The notes under the pieces: generated by a model | What the model saw: only the letters and a program-made list of their open reading frames with translations | Told to the model about the DNA's origin: nothing | The model's database searches: none | Part shown: positions 54,147 to 63,960 of the stretch, one piece after another | Position numbering within the stretch: the stretch's first letter is position 1 | Layout: each line of letters begins with the position of its first letter | Translations under genes and position numbers: made by a program | DNA from: Ensifer sp. Root278 | GTDB taxonomy: Bacteria; Pseudomonadota; Alphaproteobacteria; Rhizobiales; Rhizobiaceae | Assembly (NCBI RefSeq): GCF_001429285.1 | Contig: NZ_LMJJ01000041.1 | Location: 210,940 to 274,939, forward strand | Direction: 5' to 3' | Length of the DNA: 64,000 nucleotides

Positions 54147-55148
54147 TCATGCGGCCTTGACGAGTTCCTTCTGCGCGTCGGCGAAGAGGCGAAGCGAATG
54201 CAGGCGCGCCTCCATGTCGAAGATCGGCATGGAAATGATCAGTTCATCGGCCTTCGTCTGATCGAGGAAGGTTCCGATTTTCCGGCGGATCGTCTCGGGC
54301 CCGCCGACGACGGCATACATCATCGAATGGTCGACGAAGATCTTTTCGTCATAGCTCCAGAGCCCATCCATCGATTGAACCGGCGGCGGGAACTGTCCGC
54401 GCGCATTGCGCCGCAGCGCCACGAAGGATTGCTGCATCGAGGTGAAGAGATAGTTGGCCTCTTCGTCCGTATCGGCGGCGACGCCCATGACACCGACCAT
54501 GACATGCGGCTTGTCGAGCGTCTCGGACGGCGTGAAGCGCTCGCGATAGATCTCCAGCGCCGAAAGCAGCATGTCTGGCGCGAAATGCGATGCGAAGGCG
54601 AAGGGAAGGCCGAGCATGCCGGCGAGGTGAGCGCTGAAATGGCTTGAGCCCAACAGCCAGATCGGCACGTTGGTATCGGCGCCCGGAACGGCGATGATCT
54701 TCTGATCCTCTGCGACAGGGCCGAGCAGGGCCTGCAGTTCCACGACGTCGTTCGGGAAGTTGTTGCCGCTTGCTTCCATGTTGCGCCGCAGCGCCTGGGC
54801 GGTGCGCATGTCGGTGCCGGGTGCGCGGCCGAGGCCGAGGTCGATGCGGCCGGGATAGAGTGCGGCCAGCGTGCCGAACTGTTCTGCGATCACCAGCGGC
54901 GAATGGTTAGGCAGCATGATGCCGCCGGAGCCGACGCGGATCGTCTTCGTGGCTGCGGCCACATGCGAGATCACCAGCGAGGTCGCCGCACTGGCAATGC
55001 CTTTCATGCCGTGATGCTCAGCGAGCCAGAAGCGCTGGTAGCCGTTTTCCTCGGCAGCCTGGGCCAGACGGCGCGAGTTTTCGAGTGATTGGGCGATGCT
55101 GCCTCCTTGCGTGATCGGGGAAAGATCGAGGACGGAGAAAGTCGCCAT
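54147..55148 (-). CDS. LLM class flavin-dependent oxidoreductase
   Basis: The 333-residue protein is a luciferase-like monooxygenase: [20 protein letters not shown] and [20 protein letters not shown], then [10 protein letters not shown], are typical of the MsnO8-type subgroup. It would use reduced FMN and oxygen on an unknown substrate. The start [14 protein letters not shown] fits the family. It is divergent from ruvC. Confidence 0.9.
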   Translation of the reverse strand: MATFSVLDLSPITQGGSIAQSLENSRRLAQAAEENGYQRFWLAEHHGMKGIASAATSLVISHVAAATKTIRVGSGGIMLPNHSPLVIAEQFGTLAALYPGRIDLGLGRAPGTDMRTAQALRRNMEASGNNFPNDVVELQALLGPVAEDQKIIAVPGADTNVPIWLLGSSHFSAHLAGMLGLPFAFASHFAPDMLLSALEIYRERFTPSETLDKPHVMVGVMGVAADTDEEANYLFTSMQQSFVALRRNARGQFPPPVQSMDGLWSYDEKIFVDHSMMYAVVGGPETIRRKIGTFLDQTKADELIISMPIFDMEARLHSLRLFADAQKELVKAA

Positions 55149-55259
55149 GGCATGGAGCCCTTTATTGAGGGAAATTGATGAAAGGCTATGTAAGCTCAAT
55201 TTTCCTCAATCCAAGGGCAGTGGCGAAGAAATCCTGAAGCCCGTCTCACCTGTGCGTAT

Positions 55260-55274
55260 GTTTTTGTTTTGTTC
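55260..55274 (+). promoter_or_regulatory. Candidate LexA (SOS) box upstream of ruvC
   Basis: GTTTTTGTTTTGTTC reads GTTT-N7-GTTC, one base from the alphaproteobacterial LexA pattern GTTC-N7-GTTC. It lies 45 bases upstream of ruvC. Confidence 0.4.
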
Positions 55275-55319
55275 ACTTTTTGCTGGCAGCGTCCGGGCGA
55301 GCATCATAGGGTGAATTTC

Positions 55320-55832
55320 ATGCAGAACACGATTCGCATCATCGGCATCGATCCGGGCCTCCGCCGTACCGGCTGGGGCATCATCGAGACGCTCGGCAAC
55401 TCGCTGCGCTTCGTGGCCTCCGGCACGGTGACCTCCGATGGCGAGATGGATCTCGCCTCGCGACTCTGCCAGCTGCACGACGGGCTTGCCGAGGTGGTGC
55501 ACAGCTACCAGCCGCACGAGGCGGCGGTCGAACAGACCTTCGTCAACAAGGATGCAACCGCGACGCTGAAACTCGGCCAGGCGCGTGGCATTGCGATGCT
55601 TGTGCCGGCGCGCGCGGGCCTCAGGGTCGCCGAATATGCACCGAACGCGGTCAAGAAGGCTGTGATCGGCGTCGGCCACGGCGAGAAGCAGCAGATCCAC
55701 ATGATGATCAAGGTTCTGATGCCGAAGGTCGAATTCAAGGGCAACGATGCGGCGGACGCATTGGCCATCGCCATTTGTCATGCTCACAACCGCCAATCGG
55801 TGACAAGCCGGCTCGCCGCATTGATGGCGTAG
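55320..55832 (+). CDS. ruvC: Holliday junction resolvase RuvC
   Basis: The 170-residue endonuclease cuts Holliday junctions made in recombination and repair. Its acidic active-site residues lie in [14 protein letters not shown] (D11), [11 protein letters not shown] (Glu) and [11 protein letters not shown] (two Asp). ATG 55320 has AGGGTGA before it. It is followed by ruvA and ruvB, and a possible SOS box lies upstream. Confidence 0.97.
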   Translation: MQNTIRIIGIDPGLRRTGWGIIETLGNSLRFVASGTVTSDGEMDLASRLCQLHDGLAEVVHSYQPHEAAVEQTFVNKDATATLKLGQARGIAMLVPARAGLRVAEYAPNAVKKAVIGVGHGEKQQIHMMIKVLMPKVEFKGNDAADALAIAICHAHNRQSVTSRLAALMA

Positions 55833-55951
55833 TTGCAGCAGATCTAAAGTGTTAAAGCGACCTTAGCGAGTCTTGTAGACGCGCGGCACTGTAGACAAGA
55901 AATTTTCCGATGGTCTGAGCGACCATCCCAGCCCACCGCGAGAGACGCCAT

Positions 55952-56569
55952 ATGATCGGCAAATTGAAGGGTACCATCGACGAGATCGGCGAGGATCATG
56001 TCGTGCTCGACGTGCATGGCGTCGGCTATGTCGCCTTTTGTTCGGCGCGCACGCTGTCCAAGCTCGGATCGGCCGGCGAGGCGGCGATGCTCTTCATCGA
56101 GACCTATGTGCGCGAGGACCAGTTGAAGCTCTTCGGCTTTCTGACTGCGCTGGAGCGGGAATGGTTCCGCCTCCTGCAAAGCGTGCAGGGCGTCGGCTCG
56201 AAAGTGGCACTCGCGGTACTTTCGACCTTGACGCCGGGCGAACTGGCAAATGCAATTGCGTTGCAGGACAAGACCTCGGTCTCGCGTGCGCCGGGCGTCG
56301 GGCCCAAGGTGGCGGTTCGTATCGTCACCGAGCTCAAGAACAAGGCACCGTCCTTTGCCGGCGAGATGTCGGGCTCGATCGGCCTCAAGCAGGAACTCGG
56401 CGAAGGGGTCGCGTCCGCGCCGGTATCGGATGCGGTTTCGGCGCTCACCAATCTCGGCTATTCACGCGACCAGGCGGCCAATGCGGTGGCCGCCGCGTTG
56501 AAGAATGGCGGTGAGGGGGGCGACAGTGCCAAGCTCATTCGCCTCGGCCTCAAGGAACTGGCGCGATGA
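55952..56569 (+). CDS. ruvA: Holliday junction branch-migration protein RuvA
   Basis: The 205-residue protein binds the four-way junction and loads RuvB. It shows the OB-fold start [20 protein letters not shown], two helix-hairpin-helix motifs ([35 protein letters not shown]), and a C-terminal RuvB-binding domain ([20 protein letters not shown]). The 119 bases between ruvC and ruvA include a small hairpin GATGGTC / GACCATC at about 55910-55928. Confidence 0.97.
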   Translation: MIGKLKGTIDEIGEDHVVLDVHGVGYVAFCSARTLSKLGSAGEAAMLFIETYVREDQLKLFGFLTALEREWFRLLQSVQGVGSKVALAVLSTLTPGELANAIALQDKTSVSRAPGVGPKVAVRIVTELKNKAPSFAGEMSGSIGLKQELGEGVASAPVSDAVSALTNLGYSRDQAANAVAAALKNGGEGGDSAKLIRLGLKELAR

Positions 56570-56664
56570 TCGCTTGCCTTGGCGGGGCGCTCAAGGCAGA
56601 ACGGAAGAGGGCCGGACGCAGGTGAGTACCTGCGCCATGACGACTGACCAATTGGAACGAATGC

Positions 56665-57705
56665 ATGACTGACGCGGCACGTCTGATAACGCCGGAAAAG
56701 CGCGGTGAAGATCTCGATGCGACCATGCGCCCGCAGTCGCTGGACGAATTCACCGGCCAGGCGGAAGCGCGCGCCAACCTGAAGATTTTCATCGAAGCGG
56801 CCAAGAACCGCGGCGAGGCGCTGGACCATGTGCTCTTCGTTGGCCCGCCCGGCCTCGGCAAGACGACGCTTGCGCAGATCATGGCCAAGGAACTCGGCGT
56901 CAACTTTCGCTCGACCTCCGGTCCGGTTATCGCCAAGGCTGGCGACCTTGCGGCTTTGCTTACCAATCTCGAAGAACGCGACGTGCTCTTCATCGACGAG
57001 ATCCACCGGCTCAATCCGGCGGTCGAGGAAATTCTTTATCCTGCGATGGAAGATTTCCAGCTCGACCTGATCATCGGCGAAGGCCCGGCGGCGCGTTCGG
57101 TAAAGATCGATCTGTCGAAGTTCACGCTGGTCGCGGCGACGACCCGCCTCGGCCTCTTGACCACGCCGCTGCGTGACCGTTTCGGCATTCCCGTGCGTCT
57201 CAACTTCTACACGGTCGAGGAACTGGAATCGATCGTGCGCCGAGGTTCCCGGCTGATGGGCCTCGGCATGACAGACGATGGCGCGCGCGAGATCGCCCGC
57301 CGCGCCCGCGGTACGCCGCGTATTGCCGGCCGGCTGTTGCGGCGGGTGCGCGATTTCGCCGAAGTGGCGCGCGCCGAAGCCGTGACCAGGAAGATCGCTG
57401 ACGAGGCGCTGACGCGGCTGCTGGTCGACAATATGGGGCTCGACCAGCTCGACCGCCGCTATCTCTTCATGATCGCACAGAATTTCGCCGGCGGGCCTGT
57501 CGGCATCGAAACCATCGCCGCCGGTCTCTCGGAACCGCGTGATGCGATCGAAGACATCATCGAGCCCTACCTGATCCAGCAGGGCTTCATACAGCGTACG
57601 CCGCGCGGTCGTATCTTGACCGCAAATGCCTGGAAACATATCGGCCTCAACCCGCCGAAAGAGGTCGAGGCGACGCAGTTCCGGCTGACACTCGAGGACG
57701 AATAG
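56665..57705 (+). CDS. ruvB: Holliday junction branch-migration ATPase RuvB
   Basis: The 346-residue AAA+ motor drives branch migration with RuvA. Walker A is GPPGLGKT at 60-67, Walker B is [10 protein letters not shown] near 110, and the sensor and arginine-finger region includes [16 protein letters not shown]. The C-terminal winged helix ends in [18 protein letters not shown]. The next gene starts at the base after its stop codon. Confidence 0.98.
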   Translation: MTDAARLITPEKRGEDLDATMRPQSLDEFTGQAEARANLKIFIEAAKNRGEALDHVLFVGPPGLGKTTLAQIMAKELGVNFRSTSGPVIAKAGDLAALLTNLEERDVLFIDEIHRLNPAVEEILYPAMEDFQLDLIIGEGPAARSVKIDLSKFTLVAATTRLGLLTTPLRDRFGIPVRLNFYTVEELESIVRRGSRLMGLGMTDDGAREIARRARGTPRIAGRLLRRVRDFAEVARAEAVTRKIADEALTRLLVDNMGLDQLDRRYLFMIAQNFAGGPVGIETIAAGLSEPRDAIEDIIEPYLIQQGFIQRTPRGRILTANAWKHIGLNPPKEVEATQFRLTLEDE

Positions 57706-58608
57706 ATGATTACCCGCCGCGGATTATTGAAAGTGATCGGCGGCGGTATCGCCAGCATGGCGGCGCTCGGCGGTTACGCCTTCGCCGTCGAGCCGTTGGC
57801 CCGGCTGAACGTGACCCGCTACACCCTGACGCCGCCCGGCTGGACGCCCGGGTTGAAGCTGCGCGTCGTCGCGCTCGCCGATATCCATGCCTGCGAGCCC
57901 TGGATGCCGGCAGGTCGCATCGCTTCGATCTGCCGTCAGGCCAACGCGCTGGGCGGCGACGTGACGGTGCTGCTCGGGGATTATGCGGCCGGCATGAACT
58001 TCGTGACCCGCTACGTGCATTCCAGCGAATGGGCGAAGGCGCTTGCGACCCTCTCGGCGCCGCTCGGCGTGCATGCCGTCATGGGCAATCACGACTGGTG
58101 GGAGGACAAGACCGCGCAGAAAAATGGCGGCGGTCCGACCTTCGGGCACAAGGCGCTGCAGGATGTCGGCATCAACGTTTACAGCAACCGGGCAATCCGG
58201 CTGGAAAAGGACGGGCAGGGCTTCTGGATCGCCGGTCTCGAAGACCAGCTTGCATTGGTGCCGGGCAAGAAGTGGCAGCGCCAGCGCATGGCGGGTCTCG
58301 ACGATCTCGACGGCACGCTCGCACAGGTGAATGACGGTGATCCGGTCGTTCTGCTGGCACATGAGCCGGACATCTTCCCGAGCGTTCCCCCACGGGTCGC
58401 ATTGACACTGTCGGGTCATACCCATGGCGGGCAGGTGCGGCTTCTCGGCTTCGCGCCCGTGGTGCCTTCGCGTTTCGGCGATCGCTATGCCTATGGGCAC
58501 ATGGTCGAGGACGACCGCAACCTGATCGTCTCCGGCGGTCTCGGCTGCTCGCTTGCACCGGTCCGTTTCGGCGTGCCGCCGGAGATCGTCGTCATCGACC
58601 TCGGTTAG
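57706..58608 (+). CDS. Tat-type exported metallophosphoesterase
   Basis: The 300-residue protein begins MITRRGLLKVIGGG, a twin-arginine motif (TRRGLLK) before a hydrophobic stretch, so it is probably exported folded by Tat. The calcineurin-like metal site is seen in VVALADIHACEPWM, TVLLGDYAAG, VHAVMGNHDWWED and LSGHTHGGQVRLLG. Relatives are YkuE-type phosphodiesterases acting on lipids or UDP sugars. It starts immediately after the ruvB stop and is likely cotranscribed with ruvB; a shared role is not evident. Confidence 0.9.
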   Translation: MITRRGLLKVIGGGIASMAALGGYAFAVEPLARLNVTRYTLTPPGWTPGLKLRVVALADIHACEPWMPAGRIASICRQANALGGDVTVLLGDYAAGMNFVTRYVHSSEWAKALATLSAPLGVHAVMGNHDWWEDKTAQKNGGGPTFGHKALQDVGINVYSNRAIRLEKDGQGFWIAGLEDQLALVPGKKWQRQRMAGLDDLDGTLAQVNDGDPVVLLAHEPDIFPSVPPRVALTLSGHTHGGQVRLLGFAPVVPSRFGDRYAYGHMVEDDRNLIVSGGLGCSLAPVRFGVPPEIVVIDLG

Positions 58609-58629
58609 CCCGGTCAGGCGTCGGGGGTT

Positions 58630-59532
58630 TTACGCCGACTTGCTGTCTGTGACCAACTCCCTGATCGTCGTCGCCAACAGCTCGGATCCGCCGGGTTGCC
58701 AGCCAAGCCGGCGCAACTTTTCGGTCGACATGACGAGATAGCCATCCGCTGAAGCGGCCTCCGGCAATGGGTGCCGAGACCCGGTCAGCGTCTGCACCAC
58801 CGACAGGATTTGCCTGACATCGAGCAGCAGGTCCGAAACGTTGAAGACCTCACCGCGCACGGTGTCGCTATCCGCTTCCAGCATGAGCCGTACTGCGGCG
58901 CCGACGTCGTCGCCGTGAACTTCGGTGCCGATCCGAGGCTGGATCGGTTTTCCATCAAGATAGTTCGCAAACAGCTCGGCCCATTTGTGCTGCCTGCCAG
59001 GAGCGGCCGCGCCGTAAACGCCGGTGACGCGCAGGCTTGCCACGCTGAAATCCTCGGTCGCAAGCAGGCGTAGGTGATCTTCCACGGCGACCTTCACCGC
59101 GCCATAGAGCGTGTCCGGATCGGGTGCGAATGTCTCGTCGATGGGGCCTGGGCGCCTGCTGCCGTAGACGGCGCGGCTCGACAGGAAGACGCAGCGTTTG
59201 ACGCCGGCAGCGCGAGCGGTCTCGAACAGGCGGATCGAGCCATCGATGTTCGCACGGCGAAAGCCCTCCGGATCATCGCCTTCACCGCCGCGATATTTGC
59301 CCTCGACATGGTCGAAGGCGGCATGAACAAAGCCGTCAATGCCATCGAACGCGGCGGACTGATCGCGATCCAGATCGAGGACGAGCGGAACGAAGGGGAG
59401 GTTGCGCGAGAAAAAGCTGTTATCGGGGGGATGGCGGCCGCTAACGATCACCTCGTAGCGATGGGCGATCAAATGCTCGACGATGAAGCGGCCGACGAAG
59501 CCGGTGCCGCCGGAGACCAGCACCCTGCTCAT
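58630..59532 (-). CDS. sqdC: Sulfolipid biosynthesis reductase/epimerase-like SqdC
   Basis: The 300-residue extended SDR has the NAD-binding start RVLVSGGTGFVGRFIVEH and the catalytic YxxxK in TLYGAVKVAVED. As last gene of sqdB-sqdD-sqdC it fits SqdC, which in Rhodobacter and Sinorhizobium is needed for normal sulfoquinovosyl diacylglycerol metabolism; its exact reaction is not well defined. Its ATG overlaps the sqdD stop by four bases. It is convergent with the ruvB-phosphoesterase unit. Confidence 0.85.
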   Translation of the reverse strand: MSRVLVSGGTGFVGRFIVEHLIAHRYEVIVSGRHPPDNSFFSRNLPFVPLVLDLDRDQSAAFDGIDGFVHAAFDHVEGKYRGGEGDDPEGFRRANIDGSIRLFETARAAGVKRCVFLSSRAVYGSRRPGPIDETFAPDPDTLYGAVKVAVEDHLRLLATEDFSVASLRVTGVYGAAAPGRQHKWAELFANYLDGKPIQPRIGTEVHGDDVGAAVRLMLEADSDTVRGEVFNVSDLLLDVRQILSVVQTLTGSRHPLPEAASADGYLVMSTEKLRRLGWQPGGSELLATTIRELVTDSKSA

Positions 59533-60389
59533 CGGTGCGCCGGATTGGGGAGGGAGGCGATCTCCGGAATGTCGTCCCCGGTCAGGTAGGCGAACCAGAG
59601 GTCGATCAGTGGCCGCAGGGCCCCGGCACGCGGATGGTCTTTTTCCCAGGGCTTTTCATACTGGTAGTGCAGCACGCCGATCGAGCGCCAGTCCCAGAGC
59701 GCGGGCATGTTGAACCAGACATATTGCAGCATGTTCATCGTCACCGGCAGGCCGTGCCAATCCGGGAAGAAGCTTTGTAGGAAGGTCTGGTCGGTGCGTG
59801 GCCAGAAGGCATCGGGTGCGTCGAGCCGGTCGAGCATCCTGTCGAATGTCGCCAACGACGGTTCGGCGACGAAGACGCCGGAATTCAGCCGGTGAAAGTC
59901 GGCGAGGCTTTCATAGACATTCGGGGCCGCGGAGAATTCCGGATAGGCAAACAGCCGGTCGATGTTGCGGAGCACAACCGCGTCGGCATCAATGAAGACG
60001 CAGCGGCAGTATTCGGTTAATTGCCAGAGCCTGAGCTTGCAGAAGTTGTCGAGCGGCGAGTGGAAGGCCGGTTTGCGGCCCTTGGTGAAGGGTGCCTTCT
60101 CATGCACGTTCCGGCGCTGATGACGCTCGTTGAAGGCATCGGAAAGCGGCAAGAGATCGGTCTCGATCAGGCGACAGCCGAACTCGGCCAGCGGCGCCAG
60201 TGCTTCGAGCGCTACCCCGCCCGTATGGAGCACGACGATATCCGCCTTGGTGCTCGTGAGCCGGATGGAGCGTGCGAGCGCGCGGGCACCGAGCGCATAG
60301 TCGGCATTAGTGACGAGCGTCACGAAGGCATGATCGGCCAAGGGTGGCGAGGAGGGGCGCAGCCCCTCCGAAGGGTCGTTTGATGTCAT
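59529..60389 (-). CDS. sqdD: Sulfolipid biosynthesis glycosyltransferase SqdD (GT8)
   Basis: The 286-residue protein belongs to the glycogenin-like GT8 family: HAFVTLVTNADYALGARALA at the start and the metal/nucleotide-binding DxD in CRCVFIDADAVVLRNIDRLF. In the sqd pathway SqdD transfers sulfoquinovose from UDP-sulfoquinovose to diacylglycerol in the inner membrane. The gene overlaps both neighbours by four bases (sqdB stop region and sqdC start). Confidence 0.88.
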   Translation of the reverse strand: MTSNDPSEGLRPSSPPLADHAFVTLVTNADYALGARALARSIRLTSTKADIVVLHTGGVALEALAPLAEFGCRLIETDLLPLSDAFNERHQRRNVHEKAPFTKGRKPAFHSPLDNFCKLRLWQLTEYCRCVFIDADAVVLRNIDRLFAYPEFSAAPNVYESLADFHRLNSGVFVAEPSLATFDRMLDRLDAPDAFWPRTDQTFLQSFFPDWHGLPVTMNMLQYVWFNMPALWDWRSIGVLHYQYEKPWEKDHPRAGALRPLIDLWFAYLTGDDIPEIASLPNPAHR

Positions 60390-61606
60390 GAAACGGATTT
60401 CAGCCGCTTGCCCTCTGGGTCGTGGTTGATCAGCGGCGCGATGTCCTTGGTCCAGGCGGAGACGGCAGGCACGCGCGTTCTATCGACACGATAGGCGAAT
60501 TTCTTCGCGACATCGACGATTTCCGACAGCAGCCCGTCCTGCAGCCGCGTCGGGTTGAGGCCGAGGCCTAAGAACTTCTCATTGTGCACGACGAGTTCGT
60601 TCTCGGCCGCTTCCTTGCGCGGGTTCGGCAGCCAGGCGATCTGCGATCCTGAAATCGCTGCGATCATCACGGCGAGGTCGCGCACCCGGTGGGTCTCGGT
60701 CATCTGGTTGAATATCTCGACGCGGCTGCCGCGGGCGGGCGGGTTCTTCAGCGCCAGCTCGATGCAGCGGACAGAATCCTGGATGTGGATGAAGGCGCGC
60801 GTCTGGCCGCCGGTGCCATGTACCGTCAGCGGATATCCGATCGCCGCCTGAATGAGGAAACGGTTCAAGACGGTGCCATAGTCGCCGTCATAGTCGAAGC
60901 GGTTGATGAGCTGGGCGTGGCGGCGCGTCTGCTCGGTATGGGTGCCCCAGACGATGCCCTGGTGCAGGTCGGTAATCCTGAGGCCGTCGTTCTTGGCGTA
61001 GAACTGGAAGAGCAACTGATCCAGGCACTTGGTCATGTGGTAGATCGAGCCGGGATTGGACGGATAGAGAATTTCCTGGCTGACGGTCTCGCCGCCCATC
61101 GTTTCGATACCGACAGGCAGATAGCCTTCGGGGATCGCAGCACCAATGGTCGAATAGCCATAGACGCCCATGGTGCCGAGATGCACGAGATGGGCGTCGA
61201 GCCCGAGTTCGACCAGCGCGTTCAGGAGATTGTGCGTGGCGTTGACGTTGTTGTTGACCGTGTAGTTCTTGTGGCGGTCGCTCTTCATCGAATAGGGCGC
61301 GGCGCGCTGCTCGGCGAAATGCACGATCGCATCCGGGCGGTGCTCGGCGAGCCAGTTCTTGAGGAGTTCGTAGTCGCGGGCAAGATCGATGAGATTGAAA
61401 TGGATGCGCCGGCCGGTTTCGGCATGCCAGATGCGGGTGCGTTCCTGGATCGAATCCATCGGCGTCAGCGATTGCACGCCGAGTTCCGTATCGATCCAGC
61501 GGCGGGAGAGATTGTCGAGGATATGGACATCGTGGCCCGTATCGGACAGGTGAAGAGCCGTAGGCCAACCGACGAAACCGTCGCCGCCGAGAATCGCAAT
61601 CTTCAT
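60386..61606 (-). CDS. sqdB: UDP-sulfoquinovose synthase
   Basis: The 406-residue SDR makes UDP-sulfoquinovose from UDP-glucose and sulfite. Features are the NAD-binding start MKIAILGGDGFVGWPTALHL, the catalytic segment SIYHMTKCLDQLLFQFYAKN with Tyr and Lys, and FIHIQDSVRCIELALKNPP. The ATG at 61606 has AGGAGA ahead of it. It is the first gene of sqdBDC. The family is named SQD1 in plants and SqdB in bacteria, and sulfolipid replaces phospholipids under phosphate limitation; no Pho box was recognised in the 126-base upstream space. Confidence 0.93.
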   Translation of the reverse strand: MKIAILGGDGFVGWPTALHLSDTGHDVHILDNLSRRWIDTELGVQSLTPMDSIQERTRIWHAETGRRIHFNLIDLARDYELLKNWLAEHRPDAIVHFAEQRAAPYSMKSDRHKNYTVNNNVNATHNLLNALVELGLDAHLVHLGTMGVYGYSTIGAAIPEGYLPVGIETMGGETVSQEILYPSNPGSIYHMTKCLDQLLFQFYAKNDGLRITDLHQGIVWGTHTEQTRRHAQLINRFDYDGDYGTVLNRFLIQAAIGYPLTVHGTGGQTRAFIHIQDSVRCIELALKNPPARGSRVEIFNQMTETHRVRDLAVMIAAISGSQIAWLPNPRKEAAENELVVHNEKFLGLGLNPTRLQDGLLSEIVDVAKKFAYRVDRTRVPAVSAWTKDIAPLINHDPEGKRLKSVS

Positions 61607-61732
61607 GCACGTTCTCCTGATCGATGGAAGGAAGTCCGTCACGTGATAGGATAGGATTGTGACAACGCTGCAATGCTTGCAAATGGCTTTTTGTTCCTGC
61701 ACAGGAAACGGGATGTACTTGCGGAGAAAAGC

Positions 61733-62188
61733 ATGTCCCTGATTTCGCTCGCAGGCGAACTGACCGAAAACGGCCATCGGCTGATCCAGCGCGTCTATTA
61801 CGAAGACACCGATTTTTCCGGCGTCGTCTATCACGCCCGCTACCTGCACTTCATGGAGCGCGCCCGCACCGATTTCCTGCGCCTGCTCGGCGTCGAACAG
61901 GCGACGCTTGCGATCGAGGGCGACAGCGAAGGTCTGGTCTTCGTGGTGCATCGCATGGAGATCGACTTCAAGCTGCCTGCGCGCATGGACGATATCCTGA
62001 CGATCACCACGGTTACGGAGAAGGCCGGCGGCGCCAAGATGGTGCTGCTGCAGGAAATCCGTCGCGGCGAGCAACTGCTGATCGCCGCCAGGGTGATCAT
62101 CGCCGTCATCAACGGCCAGGGCCGGCCGCGGCGGCTGCCGGAGGCGCTGGCCTACAAGTTCCAGCACGCCAAGGAGAGCGCGGGATAG
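61733..62188 (+). CDS. ybgC: YbgC-type acyl-CoA thioesterase
   Basis: The 151-residue hot-dog fold protein has the 4-hydroxybenzoyl-CoA thioesterase-like motif QRVYYEDTDFSGVVYHARYL with the catalytic Asp, then FMERARTDFLR. YbgC usually is the first gene of the tol-pal operon. Here tolQ does not follow within the window; a minus-strand ligD-like gene comes next. The ATG 61733 has GGAG upstream. It is divergent from sqdB. Confidence 0.92.
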   Translation: MSLISLAGELTENGHRLIQRVYYEDTDFSGVVYHARYLHFMERARTDFLRLLGVEQATLAIEGDSEGLVFVVHRMEIDFKLPARMDDILTITTVTEKAGGAKMVLLQEIRRGEQLLIAARVIIAVINGQGRPRRLPEALAYKFQHAKESAG

Positions 62189-62214
62189 CCCGGCACGTCC
62201 TCGACAAACGCGGT

Positions 62215-63960
62215 TTAGTCGACGTCCTCGACTCCGAGCTTGTCCAGGATCTTCCTGGTCAGGGATTGCCTGACCTTCGCCAGGTCCCGCCAGGGATCTA
62301 TGCCGCTTTCAATCCGTTCGAGAATGTCGGGGATCCGGAAGCCGTTGGCGGCTTCAAGCGCGGAAAGCTCGTCCCAGCTGATGGGTGTTGCCACCGGTCC
62401 GCCGGATCGTGCTCTCGTGGAATAGGGGGCGATCGCGGTCGCGCCGCGCTCGTTCCTCAGCCAGTCGATGAAGATGCGGCCCTTGCGCTTCTCCTTCGAC
62501 ATGGTGGCGACGAAATTGTCCGGTTCGCGCTCGGCAAAACCCTGGGCAAAGGTCTTGGCGAAGCCCTTGGCTTCTGGCCAGGTGGCCCGCGCTACCAATG
62601 GCACGATGACATGGACGCCTTTGCCGCCCGTGACCATGGGGATCGATTTCAGCCCGATCTCGTCGAGCGCGTCGTGCAGCGCCACGGCCGCCGTCTTGAC
62701 CACCGCGAAGTCGAGGCCCTCGTCGGGGTCGAGGTCGAAGATCAGCCGATCGGGGGTCTCGAGCTTGTCGAAGCGCGAGCCCCAGATGTGGAACTCCAGC
62801 GTGCCCATCTGCACGGCGGCGACCAGGCCTTTGGCGTCGCGCACATACATGTAGTTCTCGGTCTCGCCGGAGCTCTCCGTGACGGGAACTTCCTTGATCT
62901 CGTCCGGGAAGCCTTCACTCGCATGCTTCTGGTAAAAACGTGGTCCCTTGACGCCTTGCGGGGCGCGGACAAGCGACAGCAGATGCTCGGCGGCGTATGG
63001 CAACATCCGATCCGCGACGACGGCATAGTAGCGGGCGAGATCGAGTTTGCTGATGCTCTGACCTTCGAACAGGATCCGCTCCGGATGGGTGATCCGTACG
63101 CCGAGGACCGTTTCCTCTGCTGCGCTCGAGCTGCCTTTCGTGCTCGACGCCTTCGCGGCTTTCACCTGGGATTTGCCCCCGGACTTCGTTGCCGATTTCG
63201 GCGTTTCGGGTGTCACGGCACTTACCTCCTTGCGCTTCCGTTGCCCCTCGGAAATCGTCCTGGTCGAGAGTGTGGGCGATTTGCTCTGTTTCGTCGACGG
63301 CGGATCGACTGCGCCGGCCCTGAGGTTCTCTGATGTGCTCCCGTTGGAAGCCCAGACATGTTTCTTCCGTTCGCCCTTGCCCGCGGCGATCTCGTCCATA
63401 CTGCGGCCGGTGGTGACGCTCGTCTGATAATCCTCCAAGAGAATTTCGCCATCTTCGGTGGCGATGTCGTCACCCTCCTTGATGAGCAGCCAGTTCTCCC
63501 GCTTCTCGCCTGGGCGTGGCCGCATGCGGACCAGCGCCCAGCCACCTTGCAGGCGCTCTCCGTGCAGATGAAACGTCAGCTTGCCTTCACGCAATCCTTC
63601 ATCCGGATCGTTTTCCGGTTCCCACCAACCGGTGTCCCACAACATGACGGTGCCGCCGCCATATTGCTTCTCGGGGATTGTTCCTTCGAAATCGCCATAG
63701 GCAAGCGGGTGGTCTTCGGTGCGAACGGCGAGACGCTTGTCCTGCGGGTTGAGGCTCGGTCCCCGGGTCACGGCCCAGCTTTTCAGCACGCCGTCCCATT
63801 CCAGCCGGAAATCGTAATGCAGGCGCGTGGCGTCATGTTTCTGCACCAGGAAGCGCTTGCGGTTCGACCGGCTGTGGCTGCGGCTGCCTCTGGGCTCGCG
63901 GGTCTCGCTGAAATCGCGGCGCTTATTGTATTCGGCGAGCGGATCACGGCGTGCAGCCAT
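62215..63960 (-). CDS. LigD-like protein with phosphoesterase and polymerase domains but no ligase domain
   Basis: The 581-residue protein has an N-terminal 3'-phosphoesterase (PE) domain to ~190 with residues H42, H48, D50, R52, H84 and Y88, the same numbers as in the well-studied Pseudomonas LigD. Residues ~195-290 are a Ser/Lys/Thr-rich linker. Residues ~295-560 are an archaeo-eukaryotic primase-type polymerase (POL) domain with RLIFDLDPDEG holding the metal-binding Asp pair, and MVTGGKGVHVIVPL. No KxDG ligase motif is present between them, so it cannot seal DNA by itself. It probably trims and fills ends in Ku-dependent end joining with a separate ligase. GTGGAGG precedes the ATG. Confidence 0.9.
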   Translation of the reverse strand: MAARRDPLAEYNKRRDFSETREPRGSRSHSRSNRKRFLVQKHDATRLHYDFRLEWDGVLKSWAVTRGPSLNPQDKRLAVRTEDHPLAYGDFEGTIPEKQYGGGTVMLWDTGWWEPENDPDEGLREGKLTFHLHGERLQGGWALVRMRPRPGEKRENWLLIKEGDDIATEDGEILLEDYQTSVTTGRSMDEIAAGKGERKKHVWASNGSTSENLRAGAVDPPSTKQSKSPTLSTRTISEGQRKRKEVSAVTPETPKSATKSGGKSQVKAAKASSTKGSSSAAEETVLGVRITHPERILFEGQSISKLDLARYYAVVADRMLPYAAEHLLSLVRAPQGVKGPRFYQKHASEGFPDEIKEVPVTESSGETENYMYVRDAKGLVAAVQMGTLEFHIWGSRFDKLETPDRLIFDLDPDEGLDFAVVKTAAVALHDALDEIGLKSIPMVTGGKGVHVIVPLVARATWPEAKGFAKTFAQGFAEREPDNFVATMSKEKRKGRIFIDWLRNERGATAIAPYSTRARSGGPVATPISWDELSALEAANGFRIPDILERIESGIDPWRDLAKVRQSLTRKILDKLGVEDVD

